Below, one piece after another: positions 43,956-53,130 of a stretch of 64,000 nucleotides of DNA (positions within the stretch are counted from its first letter, which is position 1; each line of letters opens with the position of its first letter). A model generated the notes under the pieces. That model searched no databases, had not been told where the DNA came from, and worked only from the letters and a program-made list of their open reading frames with translations. The position numbers were made by a program, and so were the translations under genes. This DNA is from Flavobacterium crassostreae (GTDB taxonomy: Bacteria; Bacteroidota; Bacteroidia; Flavobacteriales; Flavobacteriaceae): the NCBI RefSeq assembly GCF_001831475.1, contig NZ_CP017688.1, positions 2,914,001-2,978,000 of the forward strand, given 5' to 3'.

Positions 43956-44819
43956 TTAATGCATTATTGCTTCAGCTATAATTTCATAAGAATCTTCTAC
44001 TTTGGCAAGCACGCCTGTACCATTTAGAATGCCTTTTGTGGGAAAATCAGTACCCGTTAATTCATATACTCCATTGGCATCTGCTACAATAAATGAGTGA
44101 GTAATAGCCGCTCCATCTGTTGTAGTGTAACTTATGTCATCATTTTTTAATGACGTGATAGGATCTTTTGTGTCGTTTTCTAACACTTTGAACTTAACTG
44201 AAGTTGCAGATTGTGAAACCAGTTCAATTATTGCATCTATTATGCCTTTAACCTCTACTGTTGGAGACCAATCTGGTCGCAAAATATGGCCATCATTTTC
44301 AAATTCTCGATAGTCTTCGTAGGTTAAAGTTACTGGAGTATAAGGTGGTTTATCCTTCATAGCATCCACACGTTTACCAACTTCAATGGTTACCATTTGG
44401 CCTTTAACTTTAACGCCATCATTGGAGATTGCCTTAATTTCTTGTTTGTCTGTAAATTCATAAAGACGCATTTTTTTTCCATCATATGAGGCCACTGCAT
44501 TATGAGATGGCAATCCGATCATCATGTTAAATGTTCTGATTTTCTTCCCGTTTGCCGTTTTGTATTTGGTATTACCCTCATAATAACTATCCGCTGTATC
44601 GGCAACTGCTAGTTCTTCCAAATCATAGAATGGAATTATTTTTTTTAATAGCACGTCCGTTTTCCAGGATTCTAACGCTTTAGCAGCTGTTGTTGTCGCA
44701 AATTCTTGCTCGGTAGTTGCTATAGCATACTTTACTACCGGACCTTCGAGGACTTGCCTATTGGCTCCTGTATTTCTAGCGGTATTTGTAGCATTGTTTG
44801 ATTCTACTAATATTGGCAT
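43956..44819 (-). CDS. Phage major tail protein (putative)
   Basis: A 287-residue beta-rich protein. The frame is open to 44855, but the start is placed at 44819 (MPILVESNNATNTARNTG) because the 12 residues before it look like untranslated leader. The C-terminal part has an Ig-like character (SVKFKVLENDTKDPITSL, ITHSFIVADANGVYELTGTD). Position between head-completion genes and tail assembly genes suggests the tail tube subunit. No family was matched by motif. Confidence 0.6.
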   Translation of the reverse strand: MPILVESNNATNTARNTGANRQVLEGPVVKYAIATTEQEFATTTAAKALESWKTDVLLKKIIPFYDLEELAVADTADSYYEGNTKYKTANGKKIRTFNMMIGLPSHNAVASYDGKKMRLYEFTDKQEIKAISNDGVKVKGQMVTIEVGKRVDAMKDKPPYTPVTLTYEDYREFENDGHILRPDWSPTVEVKGIIDAIIELVSQSATSVKFKVLENDTKDPITSLKNDDISYTTTDGAAITHSFIVADANGVYELTGTDFPTKGILNGTGVLAKVEDSYEIIAEAIMH

Positions 44820-44835
44820 AATTTTAATTTTTAAA

Positions 44836-45360
44836 TTAATAATATAGATTACCATTTATTGAAAAAGTATGATACGGTTGTATGTCATACTCTTTGATTT
44901 GATCGGTATTGAAATCCGAAAGCACATTTTCAATTCCTTTTTCAATTGCTGTTATCTCAATTGCTTTTAGTTTTTTGAGCAGATCTATTGCATTCTGTTG
45001 AATTTCAGAATCGGATCTATAGTTTTTAATAGATGCAACTTTATTCAAATTGAGCATAAAAACCACCTTTACTTTCGCAAAAAAGCGATCACCATCTGTT
45101 GTAGTGTGTTCATCATTATCTACAAAAAAGATACTCCCACCTGGTGCATTTCTATCATCATAGAGGACTTCTTTTCTTTCGGTATTGGATATGCTAATCT
45201 GGGGAGAGAGTCCTTTGCCTTCCTTATTTACTATTTTTTGAACTCTACCATAAAAATCAACATTTTCAAAACCTAAATGTTGAAATAGCACATCTTGCAT
45301 GATCTTTATTTTGTTGTCAATACCTGTTTTTGGATAGTTGTTGTAGTTCATTTTTACCAA
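44836..45360 (-). CDS. Phage head-tail joining protein (putative)
   Basis: A 174-residue protein between the capsid and tail tube genes. The start may be 45360 (overlapping the upstream stop) or Met4 at 45351 (MNYNNYPKTGIDNKIKIMQD). Gene order suggests a tail terminator or connector. No motif was recognised. Confidence 0.55.
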   Translation of the reverse strand: MVKMNYNNYPKTGIDNKIKIMQDVLFQHLGFENVDFYGRVQKIVNKEGKGLSPQISISNTERKEVLYDDRNAPGGSIFFVDNDEHTTTDGDRFFAKVKVVFMLNLNKVASIKNYRSDSEIQQNAIDLLKKLKAIEITAIEKGIENVLSDFNTDQIKEYDIQPYHTFSINGNLYY

Positions 45361-45935
45361 GTTTTACCGTTATTAACGGTTGGATTTGTTGGGAACAATC
45401 TATTTGAAGCCATTTTGACCGCTTTATTGAGTTTTTGCCCTAACCCGTTAGCTACTGTAATACCTAATTCATTTTTCCATCCTTCTATCTCTAATTTTAA
45501 TGCAGAAATAGCCATTTGAGCGGATCTTTCGCTAAAATTCTTCCTTTCGGTTGAAATAAAAAGCTCTAAAACGCTCATGGCTACTTTATAACCTACAGCA
45601 TCGTCAAACAATACAGAATTAGTAATAATACTATTTGAATAATCTGTTTCCAAATCACTGTTTGGATTCAGATCAATAACCAACGTCAACACTGCCCTAG
45701 TAGCATTGTCTCTTATTTCGGCTAGTTTAGCATTGAATTCTTCATCAAGTATATTTGGATCAGGAACAGCAGCCAAAACATTCTCTATAGTCACTAATTG
45801 GTGAAACGACTGAAAATTGCGTTTGCTTGTGCCATTTTCGATGGCTTCTACTAAATTAATAGTGAAGCCATCTACTTGTGGTTTACCCCAACCAATGCGT
45901 TTAGAAATTACTTCTATGCTTTGTTCGCTGTACAT
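45354..45935 (-). CDS. Phage head-completion protein (putative)
   Basis: A 193-residue, mainly helical protein immediately after the major capsid gene (1 base apart). It contains FTINLVEAIENGTSKRNFQS and ERSAQMAISALKLEIEGWKN. Proteins in this position usually adapt the portal to the tail. Assignment by gene order. Confidence 0.55.
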   Translation of the reverse strand: MYSEQSIEVISKRIGWGKPQVDGFTINLVEAIENGTSKRNFQSFHQLVTIENVLAAVPDPNILDEEFNAKLAEIRDNATRAVLTLVIDLNPNSDLETDYSNSIITNSVLFDDAVGYKVAMSVLELFISTERKNFSERSAQMAISALKLEIEGWKNELGITVANGLGQKLNKAVKMASNRLFPTNPTVNNGKTW

Positions 45936-45936
45936 A

Positions 45937-47223
45937 TTATACTGATGGTGTTATATTACCTTCGAAAATTAACACTTGCTCTTCTGACATTTCATCAATG
46001 TACTTCGCTAATGTAGCATCTAGGTTAGTAGATTTAGCTTTATTAGCTTCATAGGCCGAGTTTATTGCAGAAATAACAGACGGTTTTGTATAAGAAACTG
46101 TTTTGTATAAGTAAACAGCGTCACCCTCTGTTTGTGTATCTTTAGAAGCTGTATCTTCCTCTGTATTCAAATAAAACAGAGATTCTACATTCTGCAATAC
46201 CGGAATAACAAGAGCTTCCCCAGCTGTTCTTTCACTTACGGGATCAGTTGTTCCATCTTTTTTAACCAAGATGTAATTATTAGGCTCCGCATAAACCACT
46301 TGAGGCTGTTTAAATGTAGATTCTGCAAGTTTACTGTACACTAAAGCACCGACTTTTGTTCCAGTTGAAAATACTACCATGTTAGGCGTCCATCCTTGAG
46401 ATGAAGTTCTTTTACCGTCTTTTTCATGGAAAAAAGTTCTATCAATAATTCTTAAGGTTAGATTTAAGTTTCTGCTAAAAACATCTGCTAACTGAGTAGT
46501 GCTTAAAGAAGGTACATTTGTCCCAACAAAATTCAAACTAAATGCGAACATCTGTTTTACTTGATCGTTGTTCAAAATATTTCTTGCAATCTTACTATCC
46601 ATCCAAATAGTATTAGGAGTTTGCCCTGTACTTTTTGCTGCTTCTAAAATCCTGTTTATGTCGTCAATTGGTTTTGAATTAGCATCGCTCCATTTTACAG
46701 ATGTTCCAAATTGATTGTCTTTTGGAATATTATAATTTATGCGGATTCCTGTGCCGACATTTAAAGCGTCTTCGATCAAAGTAATACCTCCAGAGAAACC
46801 TAATAAATGAGCCTGTTCGATTTTTTCTTTGATACCATAAATCACTGATTCTGTATCATTGAAAATCTTTTTGATAAGTTCTTTAACTCTGTCTTTTCTA
46901 TTGGATAGATTAATCAAAGTGTTCATTTGTTTTTCATCCAAAACATACTTAATAGCCATTTTTGGAATATCTCCAGAAGCCATTTTTAACGAGCCTCTGG
47001 TTTTAATTGGAGCTGGAGAATCAAAAGAAACAACGTCAGCCGTAACTCTTGTAAAGTTTCCGCTTATAGAAGCGTATGTCATGTCGTCTGAGAACTCCTC
47101 ATCTAACATTTCGTCGTGAAGGTATTTAGGCTCTTCTTTAGAACCATTTACCTTATCGTAAAAGTATTTTGCCGTTGTTGGAAAATATTTACTTACTAAA
47201 TCTTGAAAAATTGACTTTGCCAT
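45937..47223 (-). CDS. Phage major capsid protein
   Basis: A 428-residue protein located after scaffold and decoration genes. Features fitting an HK97-like or E-like capsid subunit are a long N-terminal region, GSLKMASGDIPKMAIKYVLD near 80, a helical spine (RVKELIKKIFNDTESVIYGI near 117) and a beta-rich C-terminal half with TWMD-like segment PNTIWMDSKIARNILN near 208. The size and neighbourhood make this the best capsid candidate. No protease gene is visible, so maturation may be protease-free. Confidence 0.75.
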   Translation of the reverse strand: MAKSIFQDLVSKYFPTTAKYFYDKVNGSKEEPKYLHDEMLDEEFSDDMTYASISGNFTRVTADVVSFDSPAPIKTRGSLKMASGDIPKMAIKYVLDEKQMNTLINLSNRKDRVKELIKKIFNDTESVIYGIKEKIEQAHLLGFSGGITLIEDALNVGTGIRINYNIPKDNQFGTSVKWSDANSKPIDDINRILEAAKSTGQTPNTIWMDSKIARNILNNDQVKQMFAFSLNFVGTNVPSLSTTQLADVFSRNLNLTLRIIDRTFFHEKDGKRTSSQGWTPNMVVFSTGTKVGALVYSKLAESTFKQPQVVYAEPNNYILVKKDGTTDPVSERTAGEALVIPVLQNVESLFYLNTEEDTASKDTQTEGDAVYLYKTVSYTKPSVISAINSAYEANKAKSTNLDATLAKYIDEMSEEQVLIFEGNITPSV

Positions 47224-47224
47224 T

Positions 47225-47599
47225 TTAGTCTACTTGGTTATGAATGCCTAAAAGTTTTAATGCAGCGATTGAATTTGCATTAAACGGGTATTTAGTTGCA
47301 TTACTGTTAATAGTTCCTTGTGTCATCATCCCCGTTGAAGGTTTTGATTTTTTAGTGTTCGAGCGCACAACGCCTACTAACTTTTCATGAAGCGAGCCAT
47401 CAATTGGCTGCGGCTTATAAATTGGAGCTTCTGCAGTCCCATCATTTATAATTCCGTGACCTTTAAAGATAACATCATCAGGAAAACCTGTAGTGTCTAA
47501 CACTAAACCTCCCTCTTTACCGTGAATGTAGTGTTTGATGGCAGCATCATAACCGCCTTCAAACTCTTGTTCTGTTGTACTTAAATCCAATGTAGCCAT
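47225..47599 (-). CDS. Phage head protein, decoration-like
   Basis: A 124-residue beta-rich protein 1 base upstream of the capsid gene (MATLDLSTTEQEFEGGYDAA, KEGGLVLDTTGFPDDVIFKG). Small proteins in this position often decorate the capsid. No catalytic residues are visible. Inferred from position. Confidence 0.5.
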   Translation of the reverse strand: MATLDLSTTEQEFEGGYDAAIKHYIHGKEGGLVLDTTGFPDDVIFKGHGIINDGTAEAPIYKPQPIDGSLHEKLVGVVRSNTKKSKPSTGMMTQGTINSNATKYPFNANSIAALKLLGIHNQVD

Positions 47600-47624
47600 T
47601 GCTTCTTCCTTTTAGATTATTAAA

Positions 47625-48284
47625 TTATCCTTCGTAAATCGCCTTTATATCTTCCAATGTAGGCTCTGATTTACTAAGTCCAAAACCAGCTGGACCTCCA
47701 TAAACATTACTATCCGCATTTACTTGTACTAATTCCGAGTATTCCGATTCTAATTCTTTGATTTGATCCTCGAATGGAGTATCAGAGTTAACATCTACAC
47801 GGTTAATCCAGCGGTCTTTTAATTCAGGTTTCATCCCTTTTAGAACTTCGGATTTACCAAACAACTGCGAGGCCGTTTGTTTTTTAGTTTCAAGCACATT
47901 CCCAGATTTGATTGATTCCAAATCAGAAGTTAGTTTTTCGTTTGACTTTAGTAACGCTTTCGCCCAAGCTGGAGCATCATCATCGATTTTAACTTCTTCT
48001 TCCTCGTCCTCTTCTTTTTTACCGCCTTTTTTTGCTGCTAATTCTTCGGCTTTCTTTTTGTCCGCTTCAAGAGTTCTTGTTCTATCGTCCTCTTGAGCTA
48101 CCGCTACAAAATCAATTACATCATTGTAATCGTTAATAATAGCATCAATAGTCGCTTCATCAGCATCATCAGCTGGCTTTGGTGCAAGTTTAGCCGTGTA
48201 AACGTCTAGCCTTTTTTGACTTAAGTTCGCCTTAGGAAATAATGCCTTAAGTCGTGCCTTAATAATTTCTGGTTTTACTGCCAT
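47625..48284 (-). CDS. Phage scaffold-like protein
   Basis: A 219-residue protein. The frame reaches 48332, but MAVKPEIIKARLKALFPKAN at 48284 is the convincing start; the upstream stretch covers the operator. The middle is a highly charged coiled coil (TRTLEADKKKAEELAAKKGG followed by an acidic run), and the end is globular. This composition and its place between portal and capsid suit a scaffolding protein. It is headed by a palindromic operator (48327-48343). Confidence 0.7.
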   Translation of the reverse strand: MAVKPEIIKARLKALFPKANLSQKRLDVYTAKLAPKPADDADEATIDAIINDYNDVIDFVAVAQEDDRTRTLEADKKKAEELAAKKGGKKEEDEEEEVKIDDDAPAWAKALLKSNEKLTSDLESIKSGNVLETKKQTASQLFGKSEVLKGMKPELKDRWINRVDVNSDTPFEDQIKELESEYSELVQVNADSNVYGGPAGFGLSKSEPTLEDIKAIYEG

Positions 48285-48321
48285 GATAAAATGTTTAAAT
48301 TGTTGATTGTTATTAGTCAAC

Positions 48322-48345
48322 AAATGTAACATATTATGTTACATT
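48322..48345 (-). promoter_or_regulatory. Phage operator copy 3 over the scaffold/capsid promoter
   Basis: The palindrome GTAACATA-N-TATGTTAC lies at 48327-48343, with complementary A/T flanks extending to 48325-48345. A minus-strand TACATTTG -7 element (48322-48329) overlaps its edge, so a bound protein would block RNA polymerase. The scaffold start is 43 bases downstream. Confidence 0.7.
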
Positions 48346-48443
48346 TTTATTAAGACTTAATAAAAATTATACTATTAAATAAACCGCATCGAATGGTATG
48401 CAATTTATCTCACTCATAAGTAAAATATTTTTAACTTAATCAA

Positions 48444-49856
48444 TTACAAAGCTGGAGGTATCACTTCCGTAACTTTATTTTCCAACTCAATTTGCTTGAT
48501 CTCTCCCTCTTGATCATCAACTAAGTCGATTAATCCGATAGCCGTTTTTTTGCTGACAAATTTACCTTCTACAGCTGATTTCAGGTAAGTAACTGTTTCT
48601 GAAATATCAGACGGTAAAATGGAATTGAATTGAATATCATAATAGAGTGATTTACCAATTGTGGCCGTTCCGATATTGGTAGTTTTAGTTACTCCAGATA
48701 GAATCACATTAACACATCTTTCGATGAATGTACGTGCAGCTGACTGTTTTAAAGCTGCTTTTATGTCGGTTGCAATAAACATCAGTTTTACTGTTTTTTC
48801 GGCCACATTACCCAAAGCTTTCAATTTGTCTAATGACAAATTAGGAACTCCGGAACCGTAAGCGATAATATCCTCCAGCTTGTCTAGTTCCAACCTGTTG
48901 CTTTCAGGTGCCGTTGTTGCTTCAAGAAAACTAACCCCTCCTTTGATAACAGTTTTACCATCGTCACCGCCTAATGTAATTGGGACGTTAAAATGTTTTC
49001 CACTTTCTTCTTTTGTTGGCATTCCATTTACTTGCCCCTCGGTAACTAAAATCGGGTGTCCTGAGTAGTCATTGGCATCGCCTAGTTTTGACATGGCTAC
49101 TTCGTGTCTGTCAATTGGTGATTTTACGGTGTACCAAATTGGCTCGTCTTGACTATCATACACTATGGGGATTCTATCAAATCCATGAGGTAGATTTGCA
49201 AACTGTGCTAAATCTTTCAAATGAATCATATTTGTCTCGTTCCAAATTTGCACATTGGCTACTTCTTTATCGCCTTCTTTGGATTTATATTCCCACATGA
49301 AGAGCTTCATATCTCCAGAACTATCAAAGTAAGGCGTCATAATGCCTTTGGTATTGTCTAAAACTTTAGCTTTGATTTCTTTGGCTTGTTTTTTCAATTT
49401 CATAAACTCCAAAACTTTGTTTAAGAGTGAAGTCTCTCCGGCATCCACAATATAAAACTGCATTGCCACCTGTGTTTGAGAAAACTTGACAATAGTTGCT
49501 TCCAGCAATTTAGAATCAATGCGGTTCACGCGCCAAATTTGCTTAACCAGTTTAGATAAATCATTATCCTCTGACGGAATTAAGGTAATGGGTTTTCCAA
49601 TAACAAATGCAGCCAATGTTTCCGCAATATTCTGGGCGTGGTTAATGTAAATTTTAACCATTCTAGAAACCGTGCCACCTTCTAAAGGTTTATCTTTTTG
49701 AATCACTTCAATTTGTTGATCTCTTTGGCTGCGATCAAAGTCTTTGTATTCTTTAATATAGTTTTCAATATCAGACGCTTTCTTGATGCTTTTGGCTTTT
49801 ATTGTCTCAATCGCCTTTTGTGGGTCGGATTTTAATAGTTCGATTATTTCTTCCAT
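48444..49856 (-). CDS. Phage portal protein (SPP1 gp6-like)
   Basis: A 470-residue protein. It begins with helices (MEEIIELLKSDPQKAIETIK), then NHAQNIAETLAAFVIGKPIT near 73 and TQVAMQFYIVDAGE, the pattern of SPP1-type portals, followed by a beta-rich wing and a C-terminal helical stretch. Portals form the dodecameric channel for DNA packaging. The gene follows terminase by 10 bases. Confidence 0.82.
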   Translation of the reverse strand: MEEIIELLKSDPQKAIETIKAKSIKKASDIENYIKEYKDFDRSQRDQQIEVIQKDKPLEGGTVSRMVKIYINHAQNIAETLAAFVIGKPITLIPSEDNDLSKLVKQIWRVNRIDSKLLEATIVKFSQTQVAMQFYIVDAGETSLLNKVLEFMKLKKQAKEIKAKVLDNTKGIMTPYFDSSGDMKLFMWEYKSKEGDKEVANVQIWNETNMIHLKDLAQFANLPHGFDRIPIVYDSQDEPIWYTVKSPIDRHEVAMSKLGDANDYSGHPILVTEGQVNGMPTKEESGKHFNVPITLGGDDGKTVIKGGVSFLEATTAPESNRLELDKLEDIIAYGSGVPNLSLDKLKALGNVAEKTVKLMFIATDIKAALKQSAARTFIERCVNVILSGVTKTTNIGTATIGKSLYYDIQFNSILPSDISETVTYLKSAVEGKFVSKKTAIGLIDLVDDQEGEIKQIELENKVTEVIPPAL

Positions 49857-49866
49857 GGTGTTTTTA

Positions 49867-51426
49867 TTAATAATTTAATTTTCTACTTTCTTCTGGTGTT
49901 ATTGCAAAAACGGTAACTCCTTGGCTATTATGAGCGATGTGGCCATAACGAGCAGCATCCCAAATGTGGTTCCATTTATCAATAGGTTGATTGATTTGAA
50001 GTCCAGCAATCTCCTTCATTTTATAGTTTTGCTGCTCCTTTAATGCTTGCTTATACAAGTGATTTTTAACGATATGTATTTTCTTTTTCTTCATAGAAGT
50101 AAGCCAAAACATAACCGATTTGGTTTTACTTATTTTATAAGCACGGACAAATCCCTCGTTCTTTAAACCTCGAACCATTTCCACGGTTCCTTTGTTCTCA
50201 CCAGTGTACTTATCCGCTGAATCACATGGGATAATGTCTTTTGTTTTGTCAATACCTAAGCTAATAAGTAACTCTGCCAATGCTGGTGGAGTTTCTATTG
50301 GCTCATAAGACAAAGGCTCAATCCAAATATTATGCTCATCCTCTGCATATCTAACAAGGGTGTTTGGATCTGTTGTAAACCCAAAGTCATTAGGATAAAT
50401 TGGCGCTTTATCTTCAGGGAATGAATCAATCCAAAATACATGAGGAAATATTAAACCTTTCATTGCACCACGTAAACCAAGCCCGTAAATTTTCCAGTAA
50501 TCCTCATCGGCTGTTCCGTTAGTAATATTGGTTGGATGCGGTGGAGGCTGATTAGTTTTACTTATTTCTTCGACTTTCTTAGTGTCTTTATTGTAACACA
50601 TGATCACATTGTCTTTCACAATATAAGAACCAGGCTTCCATGGTTCCGTTATTGTAATCTCATGGCGCTCTTGTGGTGATATGAATTTGTTATCGTGAAA
50701 TGTTGTTCTTAGGAAAGCAACGTCTGGACGGCCTAAAGCATTATCGAAAAACCAATGATCTGTAAATGATGGATTATAATCCGCCCACCAAAACTTACGG
50801 CAGCGCATTTTTACCTGGTCAAATACCGATTTTTTAATAAACATTACTTCATTAAAAAAAGCATAGTCACAACCTCCCCCATGCTTACCATCACCAATAA
50901 AATATATTTTTGATTTACCTATTTTAAATGTTTTGACTTCTTCGGCATCATGGAATTTATTAGGCAGCCCAAAATCATCTAACCTACGCTTGAAATCATC
51001 GTATAAGGTGGTTTTGAATTCATTGTATGTTTGGCGATAAATGTTGATTGTGCATCCGTTGGTTTCGTAGAATAAGCAAAGCCAAATAATAATATCTACA
51101 CCGGACCATGTTTTACCAGAACGGGAAGAACCTTCTAACCCAGCACCGCGATAACCCGAAACAAGATCTATTTGACCGTTTACTTCTTCGTACTTTTGTT
51201 CTTTAATAGCTTTTTGTAATAGCTTGAAATTTGGGTTTTGCTCTGTAGTTTCGTCATTAAGCTTATTACGTAAAATATCAATATCTCTTTCTTTCAAAAG
51301 AGTATCTAGTTCTAGAATTTCGGCTTCTGTAAGCAAATTATTTAGTTTTAAATCCCCTAGATTTCTTTTGCAAAGCTCTTGTTTGATCAGTTTTTGAACG
51401 TATTTGAACGTTGTTTTTATTCTCAA
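49867..51426 (-). CDS. Terminase large subunit
   Basis: A 519-residue DNA packaging motor. The Walker A is LEGSSRSGKTWSG (residues 98-110), the Walker B region is CDYAFFNEV near 187 and the coupling region ADYNPSFTDHWFFDN follows. The C-terminal nuclease has acidic residues in DFGFTTDPNTLV (near 342), IIPCDSADKY (near 400) and HIWDAARYG (near 490). The N-terminal 85 residues are an extra helical segment. It overlaps the small upstream gene by 89 bases. Confidence 0.88.
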   Translation of the reverse strand: MRIKTTFKYVQKLIKQELCKRNLGDLKLNNLLTEAEILELDTLLKERDIDILRNKLNDETTEQNPNFKLLQKAIKEQKYEEVNGQIDLVSGYRGAGLEGSSRSGKTWSGVDIIIWLCLFYETNGCTINIYRQTYNEFKTTLYDDFKRRLDDFGLPNKFHDAEEVKTFKIGKSKIYFIGDGKHGGGCDYAFFNEVMFIKKSVFDQVKMRCRKFWWADYNPSFTDHWFFDNALGRPDVAFLRTTFHDNKFISPQERHEITITEPWKPGSYIVKDNVIMCYNKDTKKVEEISKTNQPPPHPTNITNGTADEDYWKIYGLGLRGAMKGLIFPHVFWIDSFPEDKAPIYPNDFGFTTDPNTLVRYAEDEHNIWIEPLSYEPIETPPALAELLISLGIDKTKDIIPCDSADKYTGENKGTVEMVRGLKNEGFVRAYKISKTKSVMFWLTSMKKKKIHIVKNHLYKQALKEQQNYKMKEIAGLQINQPIDKWNHIWDAARYGHIAHNSQGVTVFAITPEESRKLNY

Positions 51427-51541
51427 ACATATTTGTATTTAACTCTTCAGCATAGTCTAATACAGCATATCCAATAAGAACCGGATCTGTTGTTTCTTTT
51501 CCTTTAATAAAAACACGTCCGTTTTCTATCTCTATTTTCAT
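51338..51541 (-). CDS. Small phage protein overlapping terminase
   Basis: A 67-residue frame starting 2 bases after the previous stop. The first 45 residues (MKIEIENGRVFIKGKETTDP, LIGYAVLDYAEELN) look like real protein; the last third overlaps the start of terminase in another frame. It is probably real, with coupled translation. Function unknown. Confidence 0.5.
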   Translation of the reverse strand: MKIEIENGRVFIKGKETTDPVLIGYAVLDYAEELNTNMFENKNNVQIRSKTDQTRALQKKSRGFKTK

Positions 51542-51543
51542 AA

Positions 51544-51765
51544 TTACTCTGTTAAATCTTTAATGATTTCTTTGGCAATATGAAGCTCTCTATCCATATA
51601 GTTTTTATCTACAACATACTCTTCACCAAATTTCTGAATTTGATAGATAATTCTTTCAATACTATCAGTTGTAGTGTTTTTTAAAAGAATTCCCTTTAAA
51701 AAAGGCGTATTCTTTATTAGTTTCTTGAATGTTGGAGTTTCTTGAATTTTTAATTTTATATCCAT
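51544..51765 (-). CDS. Small phage protein, 73 residues
   Basis: A helical charged protein (MDIKLKIQETPTFKKLIKNT, NYMDRELHIAKEIIKDLTE) in the same operon as terminase, 2 bases before the next gene. No family recognised. Confidence 0.5.
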   Translation of the reverse strand: MDIKLKIQETPTFKKLIKNTPFLKGILLKNTTTDSIERIIYQIQKFGEEYVVDKNYMDRELHIAKEIIKDLTE

Positions 51766-52029
51766 CTTTTGATTTGGTCTCGGGCTGGTGTATTAAGTTA
51801 AGTACTGATTTTACTGGGTTATTCAAAAATTAAAAAAAGTCATTCACATCTGATTTTTTATAGAGTAAGCTTATGAAAATTGTAAACACTCACTTATCTC
51901 AACGCTAAACGATTCAGATTGTCTACGAGCCAGACCAATAATCCACGTATCACAGAATGATTTAACGAGCCTTTCCAACCCGAATGGTTCTATGTCCCGA
52001 CTTATCGGGGTGAATGACTTTTTATATTG

Positions 52030-52097
52030 TGGAGAATAACAGAATCGAACTGTTTTAATAGTGGCCAGCTACCGTCTTGCCATTAGACGAAATCCCC
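52030..52097 (-). tRNA. Degenerate tRNA-like element in the prophage
   Basis: On the minus strand a 68-nt cloverleaf can be drawn: acceptor GGGGATT with ATTCTCC (one mismatch), D arm GTCT-AATGGCA-AGAC, a 5-bp anticodon stem GGTAG/CTATT (two G-U), loop CTGGCCA, and a perfect T arm AACAG-TTCGATT-CTGTT, then discriminator A. The anticodon would read GGC (Ala). C at position 37, no base 26 and only two variable-loop bases are unusual, so it may be a decayed or non-canonical phage tRNA. Confidence 0.5.
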
Positions 52098-52188
52098 TGA
52101 TCACTCTTTCACTTTTAACCTAAAGGAAACGGCTTCTCTGATAACGAAAGGAATTCCCCATTTATGTCTGGAATCAATGGCCTACTTA

Positions 52189-52217
52189 AAAAGCCAATCG
52201 TTTACTGACTGGCTTTT
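52189..52217 (-). terminator. Hairpin after the tRNA-like operon promoter
   Basis: AAAAGCCA (52189-52196) pairs with TGGCTTTT (52210-52217), loop of 13 nt, with five T residues on the minus-strand 3' side. It could attenuate transcription between operator copy 2 and the tRNA-like element. Confidence 0.55.
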
Positions 52218-52268
52218 GAGCTAAAGTTTATTAATATTATTTCATGGCTAAATGATTTAATTTGATTT

Positions 52269-52304
52269 CAAATATAAGCATTAATGTAACATAATATGTT
52301 ACAT
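52269..52304 (-). promoter_or_regulatory. Phage promoter with operator copy 2
   Basis: Palindrome at 52286-52302 (complementary-strand form of the other two copies) with matching flanks to 52284-52304, and a minus-strand TATATTTG -7 element at 52269-52276. It would drive the tRNA-like element, the small genes, terminase and portal. Confidence 0.65.
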
Positions 52305-52328
52305 TGTGGTTAAAAAAAACACACGCCT

Positions 52329-52781
52329 TTACTTTGTCGCTTTTGCAACTAATTCTGCTATTCTTTTATCACGGCTAATTGGGTCTGAAACATCAACTAG
52401 TGCCACTGGATTATTTTTATCTCCCTGAAGCATAACTCGATGTACTGGATAAAGACCCTCTAACTTATTAATTTCTTTTTGAATTTGGTTTACAGCCGTC
52501 ATGCCCTGTGGAGTGCCTTTGAACTGATCTTTCATAGATCGTATATTCTGTTTTAACTCAGCAATTCTAAGCGCTCTCTTTTGTTCAATGGTCGCCTCTT
52601 GATCTTCATGCCAGATCTTATACGCTTTTTGAAGTAAATTTTTAGACTGTCTCCTACCTACACCCCATTCTTGCTCTATATTTTTTAAAATCAAATAATC
52701 CTGAATACCATTAATAATCCACCCCTGAATAGTGAAAACTCTTTTTTCTGTTTCTAATTTTGTTGATTTTATTCCCGGCAT
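52329..52781 (-). CDS. Terminase small subunit (putative)
   Basis: A 150-residue protein with an N-terminal helix-turn-helix-like region (IQDYLILKNIEQEWGVGRRQ, near 26-45) and a coiled-coil middle (EQKRALRIAELKQNIRSMKD). HTH plus oligomerisation helix, upstream of the large subunit, is the plan of small terminases that recognise packaging DNA. An unusually long gap with a promoter separates it from the large subunit. Confidence 0.7.
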   Translation of the reverse strand: MPGIKSTKLETEKRVFTIQGWIINGIQDYLILKNIEQEWGVGRRQSKNLLQKAYKIWHEDQEATIEQKRALRIAELKQNIRSMKDQFKGTPQGMTAVNQIQKEINKLEGLYPVHRVMLQGDKNNPVALVDVSDPISRDKRIAELVAKATK

Positions 52782-52784
52782 GAC

Positions 52785-53024
52785 TTATGGGTTTGTTGGA
52801 TACATCCTTTTAATTACAGCAATGTGTCGACTCAGTTCCGTTATTCTATCTCTAAGCTTAATGGCTTCTTTTTCTCTTAACAAACGTATCTCTTGATCTT
52901 GCTCTGCAATTGGTTTTGGATCATAGGCTGCCAAAGCTTTTTCGTTGATTACTTTTTCTTCTTCTAGATAGGCTACTATAGACTCTCTCATTTCTATTAA
53001 TATTTGATAGTTACTTTTAGCCAT
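52785..53024 (-). CDS. Small coiled-coil phage protein
   Basis: A 79-residue helical protein (MAKSNYQILIEMRESIVAYL, EQDQEIRLLREKEAIKLRDR) 3 bases before the small terminase gene. Probably co-translated with it. Unknown function. Confidence 0.55.
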   Translation of the reverse strand: MAKSNYQILIEMRESIVAYLEEEKVINEKALAAYDPKPIAEQDQEIRLLREKEAIKLRDRITELSRHIAVIKRMYPTNP

Positions 53025-53130
53025 TTATACACTTAGTTTTATTTTTAATGGCTCAAAAATAAACAAAACTAAAATCAAACCTATACGGTGACCGAAGCCA
53101 CCGTTATAAAAAAATCAATTTATTGTCATT

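Larger units (their letters stand above)
51766..52328. other. 563-base non-coding stretch in the phage packaging operon
   Basis: It holds a tRNA-like element (52030-52097), a hairpin (52189-52217), a -7 element with operator copy 2 (52269-52302), and between 51790 and 52020 about 230 bases in which I see no frame and only a short CCCGA/TCGGG hairpin near 51997-52010. Such long gaps are rare in phage operons, so an RNA product is likely. Confidence 0.6.

Noticed and set aside
51925..52015. Possible second tRNA next to the tRNA-like element
   Set aside because: A short CCCGA/TCGGG hairpin exists, but no T arm, D arm or acceptor stem could be paired.
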